Assembly (NCBI RefSeq): GCF_021869535.1 | Contig: NW_026262593.1 | Coordinates: 58,178,318 to 58,242,317 of the forward strand | Length of the DNA: 64,000 bases | Direction: 5' to 3' | Source of the DNA: Mytilus californianus | Taxonomy: Eukaryota; Mollusca; Bivalvia; Mytilida; Mytilidae | Shown: positions 47,294-59,330 of the stretch, piece after piece | Numbering within the stretch: the first letter of the stretch is position 1 | Layout of the letters: each line of letters opens with the position of its first letter | Program-made: the position numbers and the translations under genes | The notes under the pieces: generated by a model | The model's input: only the letters and a program-made list of their open reading frames with translations | Database searches by the model: none | What the model was told of the DNA's origin: nothing

Positions 47294-48345
47294 TCAAAAC
47301 AACGCATTTTTTATACATCTTTTTAAACAGTCATCAAATATTTTCTCAAACTGTTCTGTTTTCATTTTTAAGATTATGTTCATTACTTCCTGTCTTAGTT
47401 CAGGTAAATCGTCAAACCTTTGTTCACGGAGAAAAGATTTGATATGCGGGAATACCGAAAAATCCATAAGCGCTAAGTCAGGGCTATACGGAGGATGTTT
47501 CAGACATTCGAATCCAAGTAAATCAATTTCTGGATGAGTTTTTAGAAAAGTGAGGGCCGGTGCATTCTCTTGGTGTAATATCACTTGCTCTATGTTGGCT
47601 GCTAAATAATGGCGTTTCTTTCTCAAAGCTTGAACCAAATCTCGCCTTAGTACCTGAAAGTACAAAATAAACGGACTTTTAATCGTATTGCATCTAAATT
47701 AAAATAAGATTGATAATTTAATTTTTATTCTTTGATAAACAACTTCTTCGGTGAGTTACAGTTTTTTAACTGACTTGACTGTTGTTTAGTTTCCGGATCG
47801 TAGTAATGAAACCAGCTTTCGTCGGTTGTAATTATTTTGTCTAGAAATCGTATGCCACCACGAGAAACTTTTTTGATAAATTGATTTGACAATTCCATTC
47901 TATTTGTTAAATGTTCTGCAGTAAGAAGTCGCGGTACCCATCTAGCACATACTCGATTCATATTTAAATCATTTGCTAAAATGTGGTGCGCTGTAGTCTT
48001 AGAAATGTCACATTTGTCTGCAACTTCGCGTTCTGTTATTCGCCGGTCACTGTTGATAACGTTCAGAACTTCATCTTTATCGCATCTGATTCCCTGACAG
48101 ATGGCCTACCTTCCCGCTTATTGTCTTCCAGATTGTCTCTTCTGTCCCCAAACCTTTTGTGCCACTAGAATACCAATGAACGACTAACTTTGCTATGTTT
48201 CTCAGACTGTTTTAAGAATTTATGTGTTTCTGTTGGCGTTTTTCCGATGTCTACACAAAACTTTATAACCGCCCGCTGCTCCACTTTTCCGTAAATTTCC
48301 TTTTTTTCAGTGATGCCGATTCTGGATTCAATGCTTCAAATCAAA
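47294..48345 (-). pseudogene. Mariner (DD34D) transposase relic
   Basis: Reading leftwards: EIYGKVEQRAVIKFCVDIG (N-terminal helix-turn-helix), a stop in place of the residue before WHKRFGDRRDNL, GREGRPSV-like linker (KREGRPSVRES), and a frameshift near 48080-48090. Then EVLNVINSDRRITEREVADK, WVPRLLTAEH and TTDESWFHYYDPETKQQS with the first Asp. After 47725 the frame breaks and about 40 residues are lost. The last part (47665-47294) has HQENAPAL, where the second Asp is replaced by Glu, and PYSPDLALMDF with the third Asp, 34 residues on. Terminal inverted repeats were not identified. The enzyme family moves DNA at TA sites; this copy is dead. Confidence 0.85.
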
Positions 48346-48721
48346 ATTTCTCCGCCATTTCGAAATTTTGACCATTCAAATTTAGCAGGTGTAACGTCAA
48401 GACTATTGTCGGCTCACAATGTAAGTTTCATGTATTTTATGGCGGATTTTGAAACTTAAAATAACAAAAATATGAAAACACCAGCCTGCATGTTATGAGA
48501 CATTTTCGCCGTGCTCCGGATCCCTTTTGCTTATATCTATATGAAGTAAGTGTTATTATTTCGCATTTAAAATTGGACAAATAATGATATAACTGAACTA
48601 GGATATAGTTCACGATTACAAATATGCAAAAAGAATTTATCTGAAATGCTATTTTTACGCAGACTTCAGCTTGACCACGAACTTTACAGACAATCCTCGA
48701 AATAGTATGTTTATTTTAGAC

Positions 48722-49050
48722 CGTACGATTGCCTATAATTGCTTACATCCACTTCAATCGATCTTTGGTGGATATAGTTGTCTCATTGGCAATCATACCA
48801 CATCTCATAGTTTTCATATTTAAAAAATTCATATTTCGAAGAATACAATTTTATCGGCTTGATTTTATTAATCAATTAACTTAAAAGATGGTATGTGAAA
48901 TTTCAAGTATTTAAAGGAAATCAGCTTTAGAATATTTTCGTCTGGATAAAAACTGTAATTGTTAGTCGCCTGCAGTCTTTAAACCTTTGTCCTGTGGTGG
49001 CTGATTGTCTCCTTTGCAATCATACTACATCTCCTTATTTGTAGATAGAT
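48722..49050 (-). repeat. Two short family T ends
   Basis: 48722-48820 (TTGTCTCATTGGCAATCATA, CCACATCTC) and 48988-49050 (TTGTCTCCTTTGCAATCATA, CTACATCTCCTTA) are two separate copies of the same terminal region of family T, about 240 bp apart and in the same orientation. Confidence 0.65.
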
Positions 49051-51034
49051 CGTATTTTGTAAGTGCAGATAATTTTCTTAATTCTTTATCAACATAAACC
49101 TCATACATCTGTTATCTGTGTGTTGGATTTAATTGATTATCAATGATGTATTGGGTTTCACATCTTTAGGAAAAGGTTTTCTCCAAAGTGCTATTCAGAT
49201 TTTTCATTCTCGGAGTGGCCACTTAAGGACTATTATCAAATGGTAAAGGTGTAATTAAAATTCGTCAAAATTATAATTAAAGACTAAAAGATCTTCCCTT
49301 TTACAGGTTTGACTAATAGTGTCATTTAAAGTCTAAATACTCTCTCAGATAGTAATCAGATCTCCAACTTATAAGGTACTCTAACTTGTGAGGTCAAAAT
49401 AATTCTGTTTAAATTTTAGTACTATAGAATCGAAGAGCTGTGTCATAAAAGAGACAAAATCATAACCCCTGCATAGGGTATACTGTAAGTACAAAAGACC
49501 GAGTTCAATGAAATGAAATAAAGACGAGTTTGACCCTGTCTTATGTTTTTAAGAAAATTATCTTGTTTAACATTGTAATACATTGTTTCTGTAGCAAGCC
49601 TTATGAAAAGCGATATAATCACAAATTATATTTTCATAATTCAACAGGGCCTTCATTTTGATTTGTTTTCCCCATTTCTGTTATACGATCCCATTTTATA
49701 ACCCTAAGTATATTCTTTTCAGTAATTTTGGTAATACTTTTTTGTCTTAAAACAATTACCTCAGAACTACATGGAATAGAAATGTTTCCGCACATTAGAT
49801 TCTAGACAAACTCAGTATCCTTTTACGACGCAATTGAATATAAGGACAGTGAAACATAAAAAATGCATTGTGTAATGAAATAACTAAAAAAAACAACAAG
49901 CATTCACAGAAATAGAAGAGTACATACATTTGGGAAGTGATGTTATCTAGAGAGGCCTAAAAGGAAGACCATAATCGTCTCAACATCATGACGGATTAGT
50001 CAAAAGAAAGAAAAAAAAAGATTACACGGACAATAACTGTCTCTCTGACTCTTTTTCTAAATGTCTACTTTAATTCACAATTTATAAGTCTAGTAATTTA
50101 GTTATAATACCTTTCATTTATGTTTACACAAATTCTAAGTCTTCGTACATTTAAAAAAAAAAAAAAAAAAGTGCTACGTGCAATATGGCCATTTATTTCC
50201 AATATTTGAATTATTATATTCTATTCGGCCAAGTGACATCAACAATGCTAATTTTGCTTTAAAATATCAAAACTATATCGTCCTATTTATTTGTAAAAAA
50301 AACCGAATTTTGAGACGACTAAAGATTTCCTATTTTTAATATTTCAGCTATCAAATAGTGGCTCTTGTGATATCCCTTCCTTTACTGACATTGAATGATA
50401 TTGAATGCTTTATTTTTATATTTGTACTACTTTATAATGAATTGTAAATAATTGATAGTTTTACAGGGAAAAAAGTGGTATTTTTTTATCTGTTTGAGCA
50501 CAGATTGATTTTTTAAAGCCATATCCAATTTCAAATTTAAAAAAAAAGTTATTTCTTCAAAGAACTTATAAAGTTATCACTAAAGATTATCTTTGAATTG
50601 AATTATCCACTTAAAGCTATCGTTTTGTTGCTAAAGTGTCATCAAATTAGGATGAGTTAAAACTAAATAATTAAGAAATTTTCTTTTCTCGCTCTTTAAA
50701 CTAATGGCGTCACTATGACTCTAAATGTTGCATGATAGCGATCAGCAAATATTTAACAAGTTCCCCAGTCTTCCCAAAAAACTAATGACATGTGAGGTTA
50801 ATTTCGTCTTAAACATCATTTATCATAACCGCTACAGAATTTCCTATTTGAATGTTTCTATTGGGGTCCAGTATTTTGTATTTCACATTTGGGTATGTTA
50901 CAGGCCTAGAAAATTTACATGACCGATGATTTATGAATTTGGCGATGTCTTATGGTTAGACAAGAGTAAATGACCAATCCGCAATTGCGTGATACCAAAA
51001 CACTTAATATGAAGTATCAAAATATTTAAAGGAG
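49051..51034. other. AT-rich region, no gene seen
   Basis: Only short unassigned frames (for example 50725-50922) and an A run at about 50152-50170. Confidence 0.4.
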
Positions 51035-51170
51035 TAACACGACTAGTATCACATGTGGAGCAAGATCTGCTTACCCTATTTTATTGTTTTTCGACATGGC
51101 GTTGATAGTCTGTTTCCGACTAAGGGTTTGAATGTCCCTTTTGTATCTTCCGCCTCTCATTTATTAGTTA
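51035..51170 (+). repeat. RT-element 3' fragment
   Basis: CACATGTGGAGCAAGATCTG, TTTCGACATGGCGTTGATAG and CGCCTCTCATTTATTA match the order at 40400-40620 with an internal deletion. Confidence 0.65.
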
Positions 51171-51329
51171 TTTGTTTTTATAGTGATTAAGATTATAACA
51201 CAGTGTTGACTGCTGTACCCCAATTTTTGACTTTTTTACCTAATATGTCTGTCTGGTTTGCTCACACATTGTTGTCAATATAATGGAATTCTATGCGACT
51301 GTCATACAAGTGAGTGGTTTAGCTAGCTA

Positions 51330-51505
51330 TAAAACCAGGTTTAATCCACCATTTTCTACATAAGGAAATGCCTGTACCAAGTCAGAAATATGACAGTTGT
51401 TTTCCATTCGTTGATGTGTTTGAGCTTTTGGTTTTACAATTTTATAAAGGACTTTCCGTTTCGAATCTTCCTTGGAGTTCGGTTTTTTTGTAATTTTACT
51501 TTTTC
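51330..51505 (+). repeat. Dispersed mussel repeat (family P)
   Basis: The best-preserved family P copy: AACCAGGTTTAATCCACCAT, TACCAAGTCAGAAATATGAC, GTTTTCCATTCGTTGATGTG and GGACTTTCCGTTTCGAAT in order. Confidence 0.7.
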
Positions 51506-52001
51506 TAGCACATGAAACATTTGATGTTGATGTAGAATCTTGACTAAGTAAATTTGAAACAATATTACATCACTGCGAACGTATTCGGGTGAATTGTTGC
51601 TATTTTACCATTTCTTTGTTATCATTCTTTGTCCGCTCAACTCAGCAAAGAAACTTCAAGTGCTAACTATATTTACCGATATACAAGTGCTATCTTTGCC
51701 ATGGAAACTCTACAAAATATAATTAATATGACATATATACCAAACTCAATTAACAATATTCGGCAAACGTAAAATTGTACATTTAGATATGTTTTGACTT
51801 TCAAAATGACTGTAGCAACCACAGAAAACCATAATGCATAAGGGAACGTTTTCTATAACATGTATAATATGAACCTCAATTCAAATGAAATGCCAGCTAA
51901 TATCTTTAGTTTAAGCATTTTTGGTGTTTTACCCTAAGTATAGAAGTAATTTTGTTTATTATTGTCGCATTGTTTTGTTCAAGAGAGAGGCGAAAGGAGT
52001 A

Positions 52002-52209
52002 CTGTAGATTCAGAAATTATTGCGAGCATTTATTATTGCGATTTTTGAAGAATGGACATAAATGCGAGGTTAATATTGCAATTTTTGGAAAATATGCATA
52101 CAGATATATGTATCAGATATCCGAATGCGAGTTCTTATTATTGCGATACTCACCAAGTCGCATTAGTCACAATGATAAAAAAACCTCGTAATAATTTCTG
52201 AATTTACAG
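52002..52209. mobile_element. 208-bp MITE with 25-bp inverted ends and TA duplication
   Basis: The ends read CTGTAGATTCAGAAATTATT and the complement of GAATTTACAG with AATAATTTCT; two mismatches over 25 bp. TA flanks both sides (52000-52001 and 52210-52211). The interior is partly palindromic (ATTATTGCGA words on both arms). No ORF. TA ends and size suggest a Tc1/mariner-type non-autonomous element. Confidence 0.8.
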
Positions 52210-52350
52210 TAAGACCGATACACAATTTTCTAGAAATAGAATAGAATAAACAGAACAGACAAAAGAGAACAATATCTCATAAACTTTTTCATTGAAAGTT
52301 TTATCTAAATTTTGTGACCGATTTTTTTTTAATAAGAATATACAATATAA

Positions 52351-53770
52351 CAAGAGGCTCTCGTGAGCCTGAATCGCTCACCAGTAATTTTTTGCTTAAA
52401 TCTTTCATCAATGATTATTTTTGCTTTTCAATATATAGTAATGAGTGGCTTAAAAATGCCATTTTAATGTTCTTTGTATCTGTCATATTTTCTTCGAAAG
52501 AAAAAAAAATGATTTTACCCCTATGTTTCATTTTAGCTATAGTGGCTAATGTTTCTTGATGTACAAGGAAATAAAATAAAAAACTTATACTAGATACTCT
52601 GAAACTCATTCAGCCCAAGTTTGGCTGAAATTGATTCAGCAGTTTCAAAGGAGAAGATTTTTTAAAGTAAGCAAACTAGATGAACAAATTGTGAAAAATT
52701 GTCTTTAAAGGACAATAACTCCTTAAGGGGTCAATTGACAACTTTGGTCATATAAACTTATTTGTAGATCTTAATTTGCTGAACATTTTTGCTGTGTACA
52801 GTTTATCTTTATCTATAATAATATTCAAAATAACCGAAAACTGCAAAATTTCCTTTAAATCATCAATTCAGGGGCAATAACCTAAAAATCAGATACCCGA
52901 TTAGGCTGATAATTTCATGCCAGGTAGACCTTGACCTAATTAATACTTTAATTTCTCGTCTGATTTGCTCTAAATGCTTTAGTTTTTGAGATTTAAGTCA
53001 AAAACTGCAGTTTACCCTATGTTCTATTTTTAGCCATGGCGGCCATGTTTTCTAAGGAAACAAAAAATAATACACAAACTTTATTCTAGATAACCTAAGA
53101 ATCATTCAGCTTAAGTTTGGTTTAATTTGTTTCATTTGTTCCAGAGGTGAAGATTTTTTAAAGATAGAAAACATGATAAACAAATTGTGTAAAAATTGTC
53201 TTAAAGGACAATACCTCCTTAAGGGGTCAATTGACAATTTTGGTCATTTAACTTATTTGTACATGTAGATCTTACTATGCTGAACATTTTTGCTGATTAC
53301 AGTTTATCTTTATCTATAATATATTCAAGATAATGACCGAAAACTGAAAAATTTCTTTAAAATTACCAATTCAGTGGCAACAACCCAACAATGGTTTTTT
53401 TTTATTCATCTGAAAAATTCAGGGCTGATAGAACTTGACCTAATGAGCATTTTTACCCCATTTCAGATTTGTTATAAATGCTTTAGTTTTTTGAGATATA
53501 AACCAAAAACTGTATTTTATCCCTATGTTCTTTTTTTAACTATGGCGGCCATGTTTTTTTGACGAAACAAAAAATAAAACACAAACTTTATTCTAGATAC
53601 CCTAAGGATCATTCAGCTTACGTTTTGTTGGAATTGGTTCAGTAGTTTCAGAGGAGAAGCTGTTTGAAATAGTTTACACCGGACGAACGACGACGGACGA
53701 CGACAGGTGACGACGGAAGATGACGGACGACAAGTGATGGCAAAAGATCACATTTGGAAATGTAAGCTAA
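52351..53770 (+). mobile_element. Hairpin-bounded tandem-core element, second full copy
   Basis: 5' hairpin AGGCTC-TCGT-GAGCCT (52355-52370) followed by GAATCGCTCACC. Core units of about 500 bp follow (CTCCTTAAGGGGTCAATTGA near 52718; CTCCTTAAGGGGTC near 53215; GCCATGGCGGCCATG near 53034, worn copy near 53541), then a GACGACGGACGA-rich stretch and a 3' hairpin ACATTT-GG-AAATGT (53750-53763) before AAGCTAA. The 3' stem differs in sequence from the copy at 15678-15692 but still pairs. Confidence 0.75.
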
Positions 53771-54790
53771 AAATTGAATACCTTGTCGGGTAAGAGAAAA
53801 CGAGCGGACGAACCAACCTGACAAGAATGAAAAAGGAGAATAGGCGAATCAAAAACAAGCAATCATGTGTTAGGATGCTAACACTAATGTTGCCAAATCA
53901 TATCACATCCATTCGTATAAGTGGGTCTCTTCTTGAAAAAGAATTATCATACCAGAATAGTCGTCTGATCTGTAATTTTACCGATTGTGTCCCATTCCTC
54001 AGTATGACATTTTGAGTGAATGTTGATTCGCATGGCGGTCGATGAACGCATAGCAAGAAACGCTATCTTACGTCGCATCAAGTCACGTCCCGAAGTTCAT
54101 GTAACTCCGCCAGTTTTTTCGTTGGTAACCTTGATTTGTATCTTATTTATTTTATCATTCAATTTTTATGATTTAAACATCAGTAAACTCTTTTTGGCTA
54201 GATTCAAGCACTCAGATTTTTCTTCTTTTACTCAAGCTGGGAAACAGAATTGAAACCTGATTCTATAACAGACGTACAAAAATTGTCCCAATTGAATACA
54301 GATTAACCTTTAATCTTTTGTGTAAGTGTGTGAACTATTTCATTTTGAGTCGACACCAGGTGTAACGCATAGCATGATAACAAAGACTATATATCTCTAC
54401 AATAATAAGGTCACCATTCACAGTATCACATCTGGTACATCATATAAGTGAGTGTAATTGTATACTGTTGATAAGATGATCCTATCTACGTACCGACCCA
54501 GTGATATTTTTGTATTGCACGTCATTGTTTTGTATACATTCTTTAAGAATAGACAAAAAACAAACCATGTTTTTCTATGCTTATTCGAAAGGCTTTGACC
54601 TTTCATAATACCAAGGATTTTCCATGTTGTACTTCAAACTGATTAACTGGTGTACAGGTTGCTAGTAAAATGTTTGTTAAAAATAAAGCCTGTGCAATGT
54701 AATAGAATTATTCTTACCATCCAATTTCAGAGATTAGCTTCCTGTTTCACTTACCAAAGCATTAGTCTGAGAACAAATTCTATATAAATA
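53771..54790. other. AT-rich region, no gene seen
   Basis: A 77-codon frame (54020-54253) ends in a stretch resembling a dispersed repeat (GATTTAAACATCAGTAAACT, compare GATTTGAACATCGGTAAACT near 59147). Nothing else was recognised. Confidence 0.35.
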
Positions 54791-54967
54791 TATACAAATG
54801 ATAGACACAAGACATAACGTTATTAATGTACTTCTCGCAAATATATATAAATATATACAAATGATAGACACAAGACATAACGTTATTAATGTACTTCTCG
54901 CAAATATATATAAATATATACAAATGATAGACACAAGACATAACGTTATTAAAGTACTTCTCGCAAC
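54782..54967. repeat. Tandem repeat, 63-bp period, three copies
   Basis: The word ATGATAGACACAAGACATAA starts at 54798, 54861 and 54924, so the period is exactly 63 bp; the copies differ by only a base or two. Because 63 is a multiple of three, repeated 21-residue frames appear on both strands; neither is likely to be a protein. Confidence 0.95.
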
Positions 54968-54982
54968 TTATGAAAATAAGAA

Positions 54983-55150
54983 GATGTGGTATGATTTCTA
55001 ATGAGACAACTCTCCATCAGAGACAAAATGACATAGAAGTTAGCCACTATCGGCCACCGTACTTCAACAGTGATACAAATCCATTCCGCATAGCAAGCTA
55101 TATTATGCTCCGAAATGACAGATGTAAAGCTATTCAAACGAGAAAAAGTG
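54983..55150 (+). repeat. Dispersed mussel repeat (family T)
   Basis: GATGTGGTATGATTTCTAAT, GAGACAACTCTCCATCAGAG and CACCGTACTTCAACA match the family T terminus. It directly follows the 63-bp tandem array. Confidence 0.7.
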
Positions 55151-58100
55151 CCCGTATGCCAAATACTGAGTAGTATAGAATGTATATTGTCCTGGAATAA
55201 AGTATAAACTTGAATATACAGGCGCTGTTGAAAATTTGCTGCACAGAAATGTTAAGTTATCCATAGAACAATTAGAATAATAAAGTATAGTGCTCAACCG
55301 ATAATTAATGACATTTTCTAAATGTTAGTCCAGATATCAAGTGGAGTAGAATGTATTTGTGGTATCCTTTGGATGTACGTAAGATTTAAGTTTGTCAGAC
55401 ATCAGTATTTATATTTTTGAATTTGATCTCACATATTGGCATTTAAAAGTTTTACATTCAGTGCAACCCGGCAAAAACTGCCAAAATAGCCTTATTTTGA
55501 TTGTGTCATAATTATTATATAGGAGCAACAGCTTTACCAAAAAGATATATTTCTTAAAAAAGTATTTCACGATAATATTTGTTTAGGTAAAGCTGTTCGT
55601 CTATAATTGGACCAAAAACTATGCGTAACATACTCATTTTATATCATATACGAACATTTCAGCATGTTAATGACGGCATAGTGACATCAAAAGTGACTTT
55701 CTGCACTAAAGTGTTCAGAGTATATTAATCTGTTGATCTTTCAATACCATTGATATATCTACGAAAGGCTTCCATAGGTTTACATTTTTGCAATTTCATG
55801 TCCCGAATAAAGACTCTTATAATACATCCTCCTTTAAAGGCATAGATGCAACAGTGATGTCTTTTTATTGACATCATGTCTAGAATCGAGAAGATTAAGA
55901 GTTTTCAATGTGTTATTAAGACCTTATGCTGCCTTTTATATAACATTCCTTAATCTATTGTGGTTAAGGGGTGTTTTGTCATTCCCCGTCTCCCTGTTCA
56001 GAATATGTACTTCTTCTAGTCCGTTCGAAAGTACACTTGAACTTTAAGCAACTCAGAACTTTATTTTTAAAAAATTAAAATTAACGAAATTGTAGATGAC
56101 AATACGAAAAAACCCATCTATAACGACTAAGAAAATACATCTTGATATACATATTTCCATCATAAGCAACAACTCATGCCAAAATTATTTCACTCAAAAG
56201 TGCACATGGGTATTGGCTTTTGTGTGATAATGCTAACCTCATCGTCATCATCAAGAGAGTAAACGTAAATCTAATAGTTAAAAATCAACATAGATCTGGC
56301 ATATTGTAAACAGTCCAACTTCACATATATCTTTTAACAACTACTTGTTAAACTGCAATATTCAAGTCATAAAAAATTCATCAGATTATTTTGAATAGTG
56401 TTTAAAAAAAAAAGAATAATAAGTTATGACCATAACGACTCCCGGGCAGATACGTTTTTCCTAAGATAAGAATATTCATCAAATTTCAACACTTTTATAA
56501 TGTATGGACCTGCTGGCTCCTTGTTGTGAAGATTCATGTAAGATATTCAGTGTCTGATTTAAATCTTTATTGGCACATAATTTTCAGATAGGTTATTTTA
56601 TTGTGAAATTATATCTTTGAGTAGATGTTTGACAATGCAAATGTTGGAAAAAAGATAAATAGTATTTAAATCATATTTGATTGGATCAGGTATAAACAAA
56701 TCTATTTACAGTTATAACCTTTGCTGACGTAAAGAAACATATTTACTTATAAAGGACATTTTTTTGTAGAATGAAACAAAAAATCAAGATTTGCAAGACG
56801 GTGTTACAGCAAAATATATCAATTGCAAGATACAGTTCCAAAATGAGCAAATTGTATTATTTTTAATGTTTGGTCGCAGTGTTAATCTGATAAAAGAGAG
56901 GCAAAAGATACAAAAGGGATATTCAAACTCATGAGTTGAAGAAAAATAACAGCACACAAAACACATCACAGAAAGACTGAAACCCCATCAAAAACAAGGG
57001 GTGATCTCTGGTTCTGAAAGCAGTACCCGTTGCACATTTGACACCCGTGATAACGGATGAAAGGAAGTGGTTTGGGTTAAATAGCCAGCTACTCATATAA
57101 CCGTTTTAAAAAAAAAAGCCAGGAAGTATGACGATTCATAAGGGGTATTTGTGAACAGGTTTCACCCATAATTTGTCATGCATATATAGGACGATAACAC
57201 ATTAACATGTACCGTCAGGTTCTACAAAGTAGGTGTCCGTGCCCGGGATGAAGGGCAAGCAATTTGTTAGCAAAAGCTTTATATGAGGAGATCGCTGCTA
57301 TGGTTCCACCGAACAGATGTCTTGTTTCTTTTGATATTTCTCGTTCTTGGTTGTTCTTTGTCTTTATTCTTCTTTTCCACAATTGATTCGATATATTCAA
57401 CAAGACGATTAACAAAAAATTAAAAAGGCTCTATGCAAAGCTCATCCTAAACATTTACATGCAATTTAAAGAGTGGCTTAGTAGGGACTAGAAGCGAATC
57501 ATATCAAAACCACTTGAAAGAGATAAATGCATCGCATTTTTGGCAATAAATAAGAGTCAACATTTGTTTAAGAATGTTCAGATCTCAACTCTCCATTCTG
57601 ACCATACAAATCAATGTAAAAAAACCTGCAAGAATCCCATCGACTCCAAAATAATTATTGTTTTAAAACAAAATTTAAGGCATAATTTTTGAAAATATCT
57701 TGAAAAAAAAGTAGACTAACAGAAGTCAACACATAAGTGGTGAAATGTGTGATCTTCCAAAAAGCCCATGATTCGACAATAACTATTTAACGTTTCATTC
57801 TTCATGTTGATACATCTACTGAGAGGCAGAATTGACCATATGTTTGGCTGCGTTGGCTTAATGTCTCCATGATTTGCTTTATTAAAATTTTTGTTTAACA
57901 AAGTTGGCATTACAGAAACGCATGTCATGGCAGCCAAAATTAGAACCAAATTACTGTTAATAGAAACAGTGATCAACCACAACCCCTGTTTTCGTTGTAT
58001 ATATATATGCATAACACACACAACTGTTCGGCATTGAAACTGAAATTTGTAACATTTTTGTAACTTTTGAGTAAGGATTTTGTATTGTGAATGGATGTTT

Positions 58101-58446
58101 CCTTAATTGTAACAGTATGAATGGAATATTTTCATTAATTTTCACTGCACCGATGCAAACATGAATAAAATTCAACATGCATCTGCCAATTACCTTAATC
58201 TTTACATATTACTTTATAATTCGCAACATCATGTAACAGAAGTGTTTTCAATTAATTTAATACTCGTGAAAATTATATACATAAGCCTCTTTCTTGCGCA
58301 AGATAATCAACTTATTGACGTTTTCCTGTGCTGTTTCTGCTATCTGTTATTTTTAAACACAAACAAACACTATATGAATTCAACAGTCAACATCACGACT
58401 GATTATGGATTCACATGGTGGGTGGTGCATGTGTAGCAGGAGACGC
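55151..58446. other. AT-rich region, no gene seen
   Basis: A small inverted repeat (AACAGCTTTACC at 55528-55539, complement at 55586-55597) marks a probable fold-back of about 90 bp. 56870-57060 is an RT-element 3' fragment in minus orientation (ACCCCATCAAAAACAAGGGG). A 66-codon minus-strand frame at 57215-57415 has no recognised match. A TATATATATATGC run lies near 57998. Confidence 0.45.
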
Positions 58447-59052
58447 TTAAGGGCATACGATACACTTTTGATCCCACGGTGATTTTTTGACGAAAAGTTG
58501 CATATAAGCTATTTTTCACTTAATCAATTCAAATATGTAATAAAAATACCTTCATGAACTAAATTTAGAGATAAATGGGGTCGAAAGTTTGGATATTTAC
58601 TTGAAATTTCGTTTTTTGGGGACAATTCTATCCTTTGAACAGACATACTTAACTTTTGTATTTCAAAAGATAAATACATGCGGATTTTTATAAAAAGATT
58701 TGGAATATCTTCGTTTAAAAAATTAGGATCTTAATTTGTGTAACAAGTCTGTGAAAATTATTCATTTTTATCAAATTTTCTTGATTTTGAAAAAAAACGG
58801 AATTTTGTGCTGTATATTTATCTAATTTAAAAAAATTACATCGATGACTTCTTCATAAAAATTGGAACAAATAATCTTCAAATAGTATCAACTCAAATCC
58901 CATTTTAAAAAAAGAGTGGTCCATGTATTAGTACTCGTTTTTAAGCTGATGATTAAAATCACTCGCAAAATGCATCTTTTCACGATATGTCGCAGTTTGA
59001 CGTCGCGAAGCAACGTCATTATCTCCCCTGTAACAGTATCGTATGCCCTTAA
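58447..59052. mobile_element. 598-bp non-autonomous element flanked by TTAA
   Basis: TTAAGGGCATACGATAC at 58447-58463 is repeated inverted at 59036-59052, giving 13-bp ends (GGGCATACGATAC) and a TTAA on each side. A TTAA target is the hallmark of piggyBac-type transposons. No transposase frame is present inside. Confidence 0.75.
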
Positions 59053-59129
59053 CCTGTTCAACAAATTAGTCTCAAGCCGTTTTACCGTCATGCGATTCCC
59101 TCATTTTGTTTTAGTGTGATTAGTATATT

Positions 59130-59330
59130 CTTACTGGATTTGTGAGATTTGAACATCGGTAAACTATTGTTGCCTCTAATTTACTTTGGGTCCTCAATGA
59201 TCTTTAACTTCGTATTCTTTTTGGCCTGTTTTACTTTTTTGATTCGAGAGTCACTGATAAGTCTTTTGTAGACGAAAAGCGCGTCGGCGTACAAAATTTC
59301 AATCCTGGTATCTATGATGAGTTTATTTAC
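59130..59330 (-). repeat. Dispersed mussel repeat (family Q)
   Basis: GGGTCCTCAATGATCTTTAA, GAGAGTCACTGATAAGTCTT and TAGACGAAAAGCGCGTC are the complement of 29405-29510. Confidence 0.65.

Noticed and set aside
54734-55001. Repeat proteins of 21-residue units on both strands
   Set aside because: Explained by a 63-bp tandem repeat; no start context or family.
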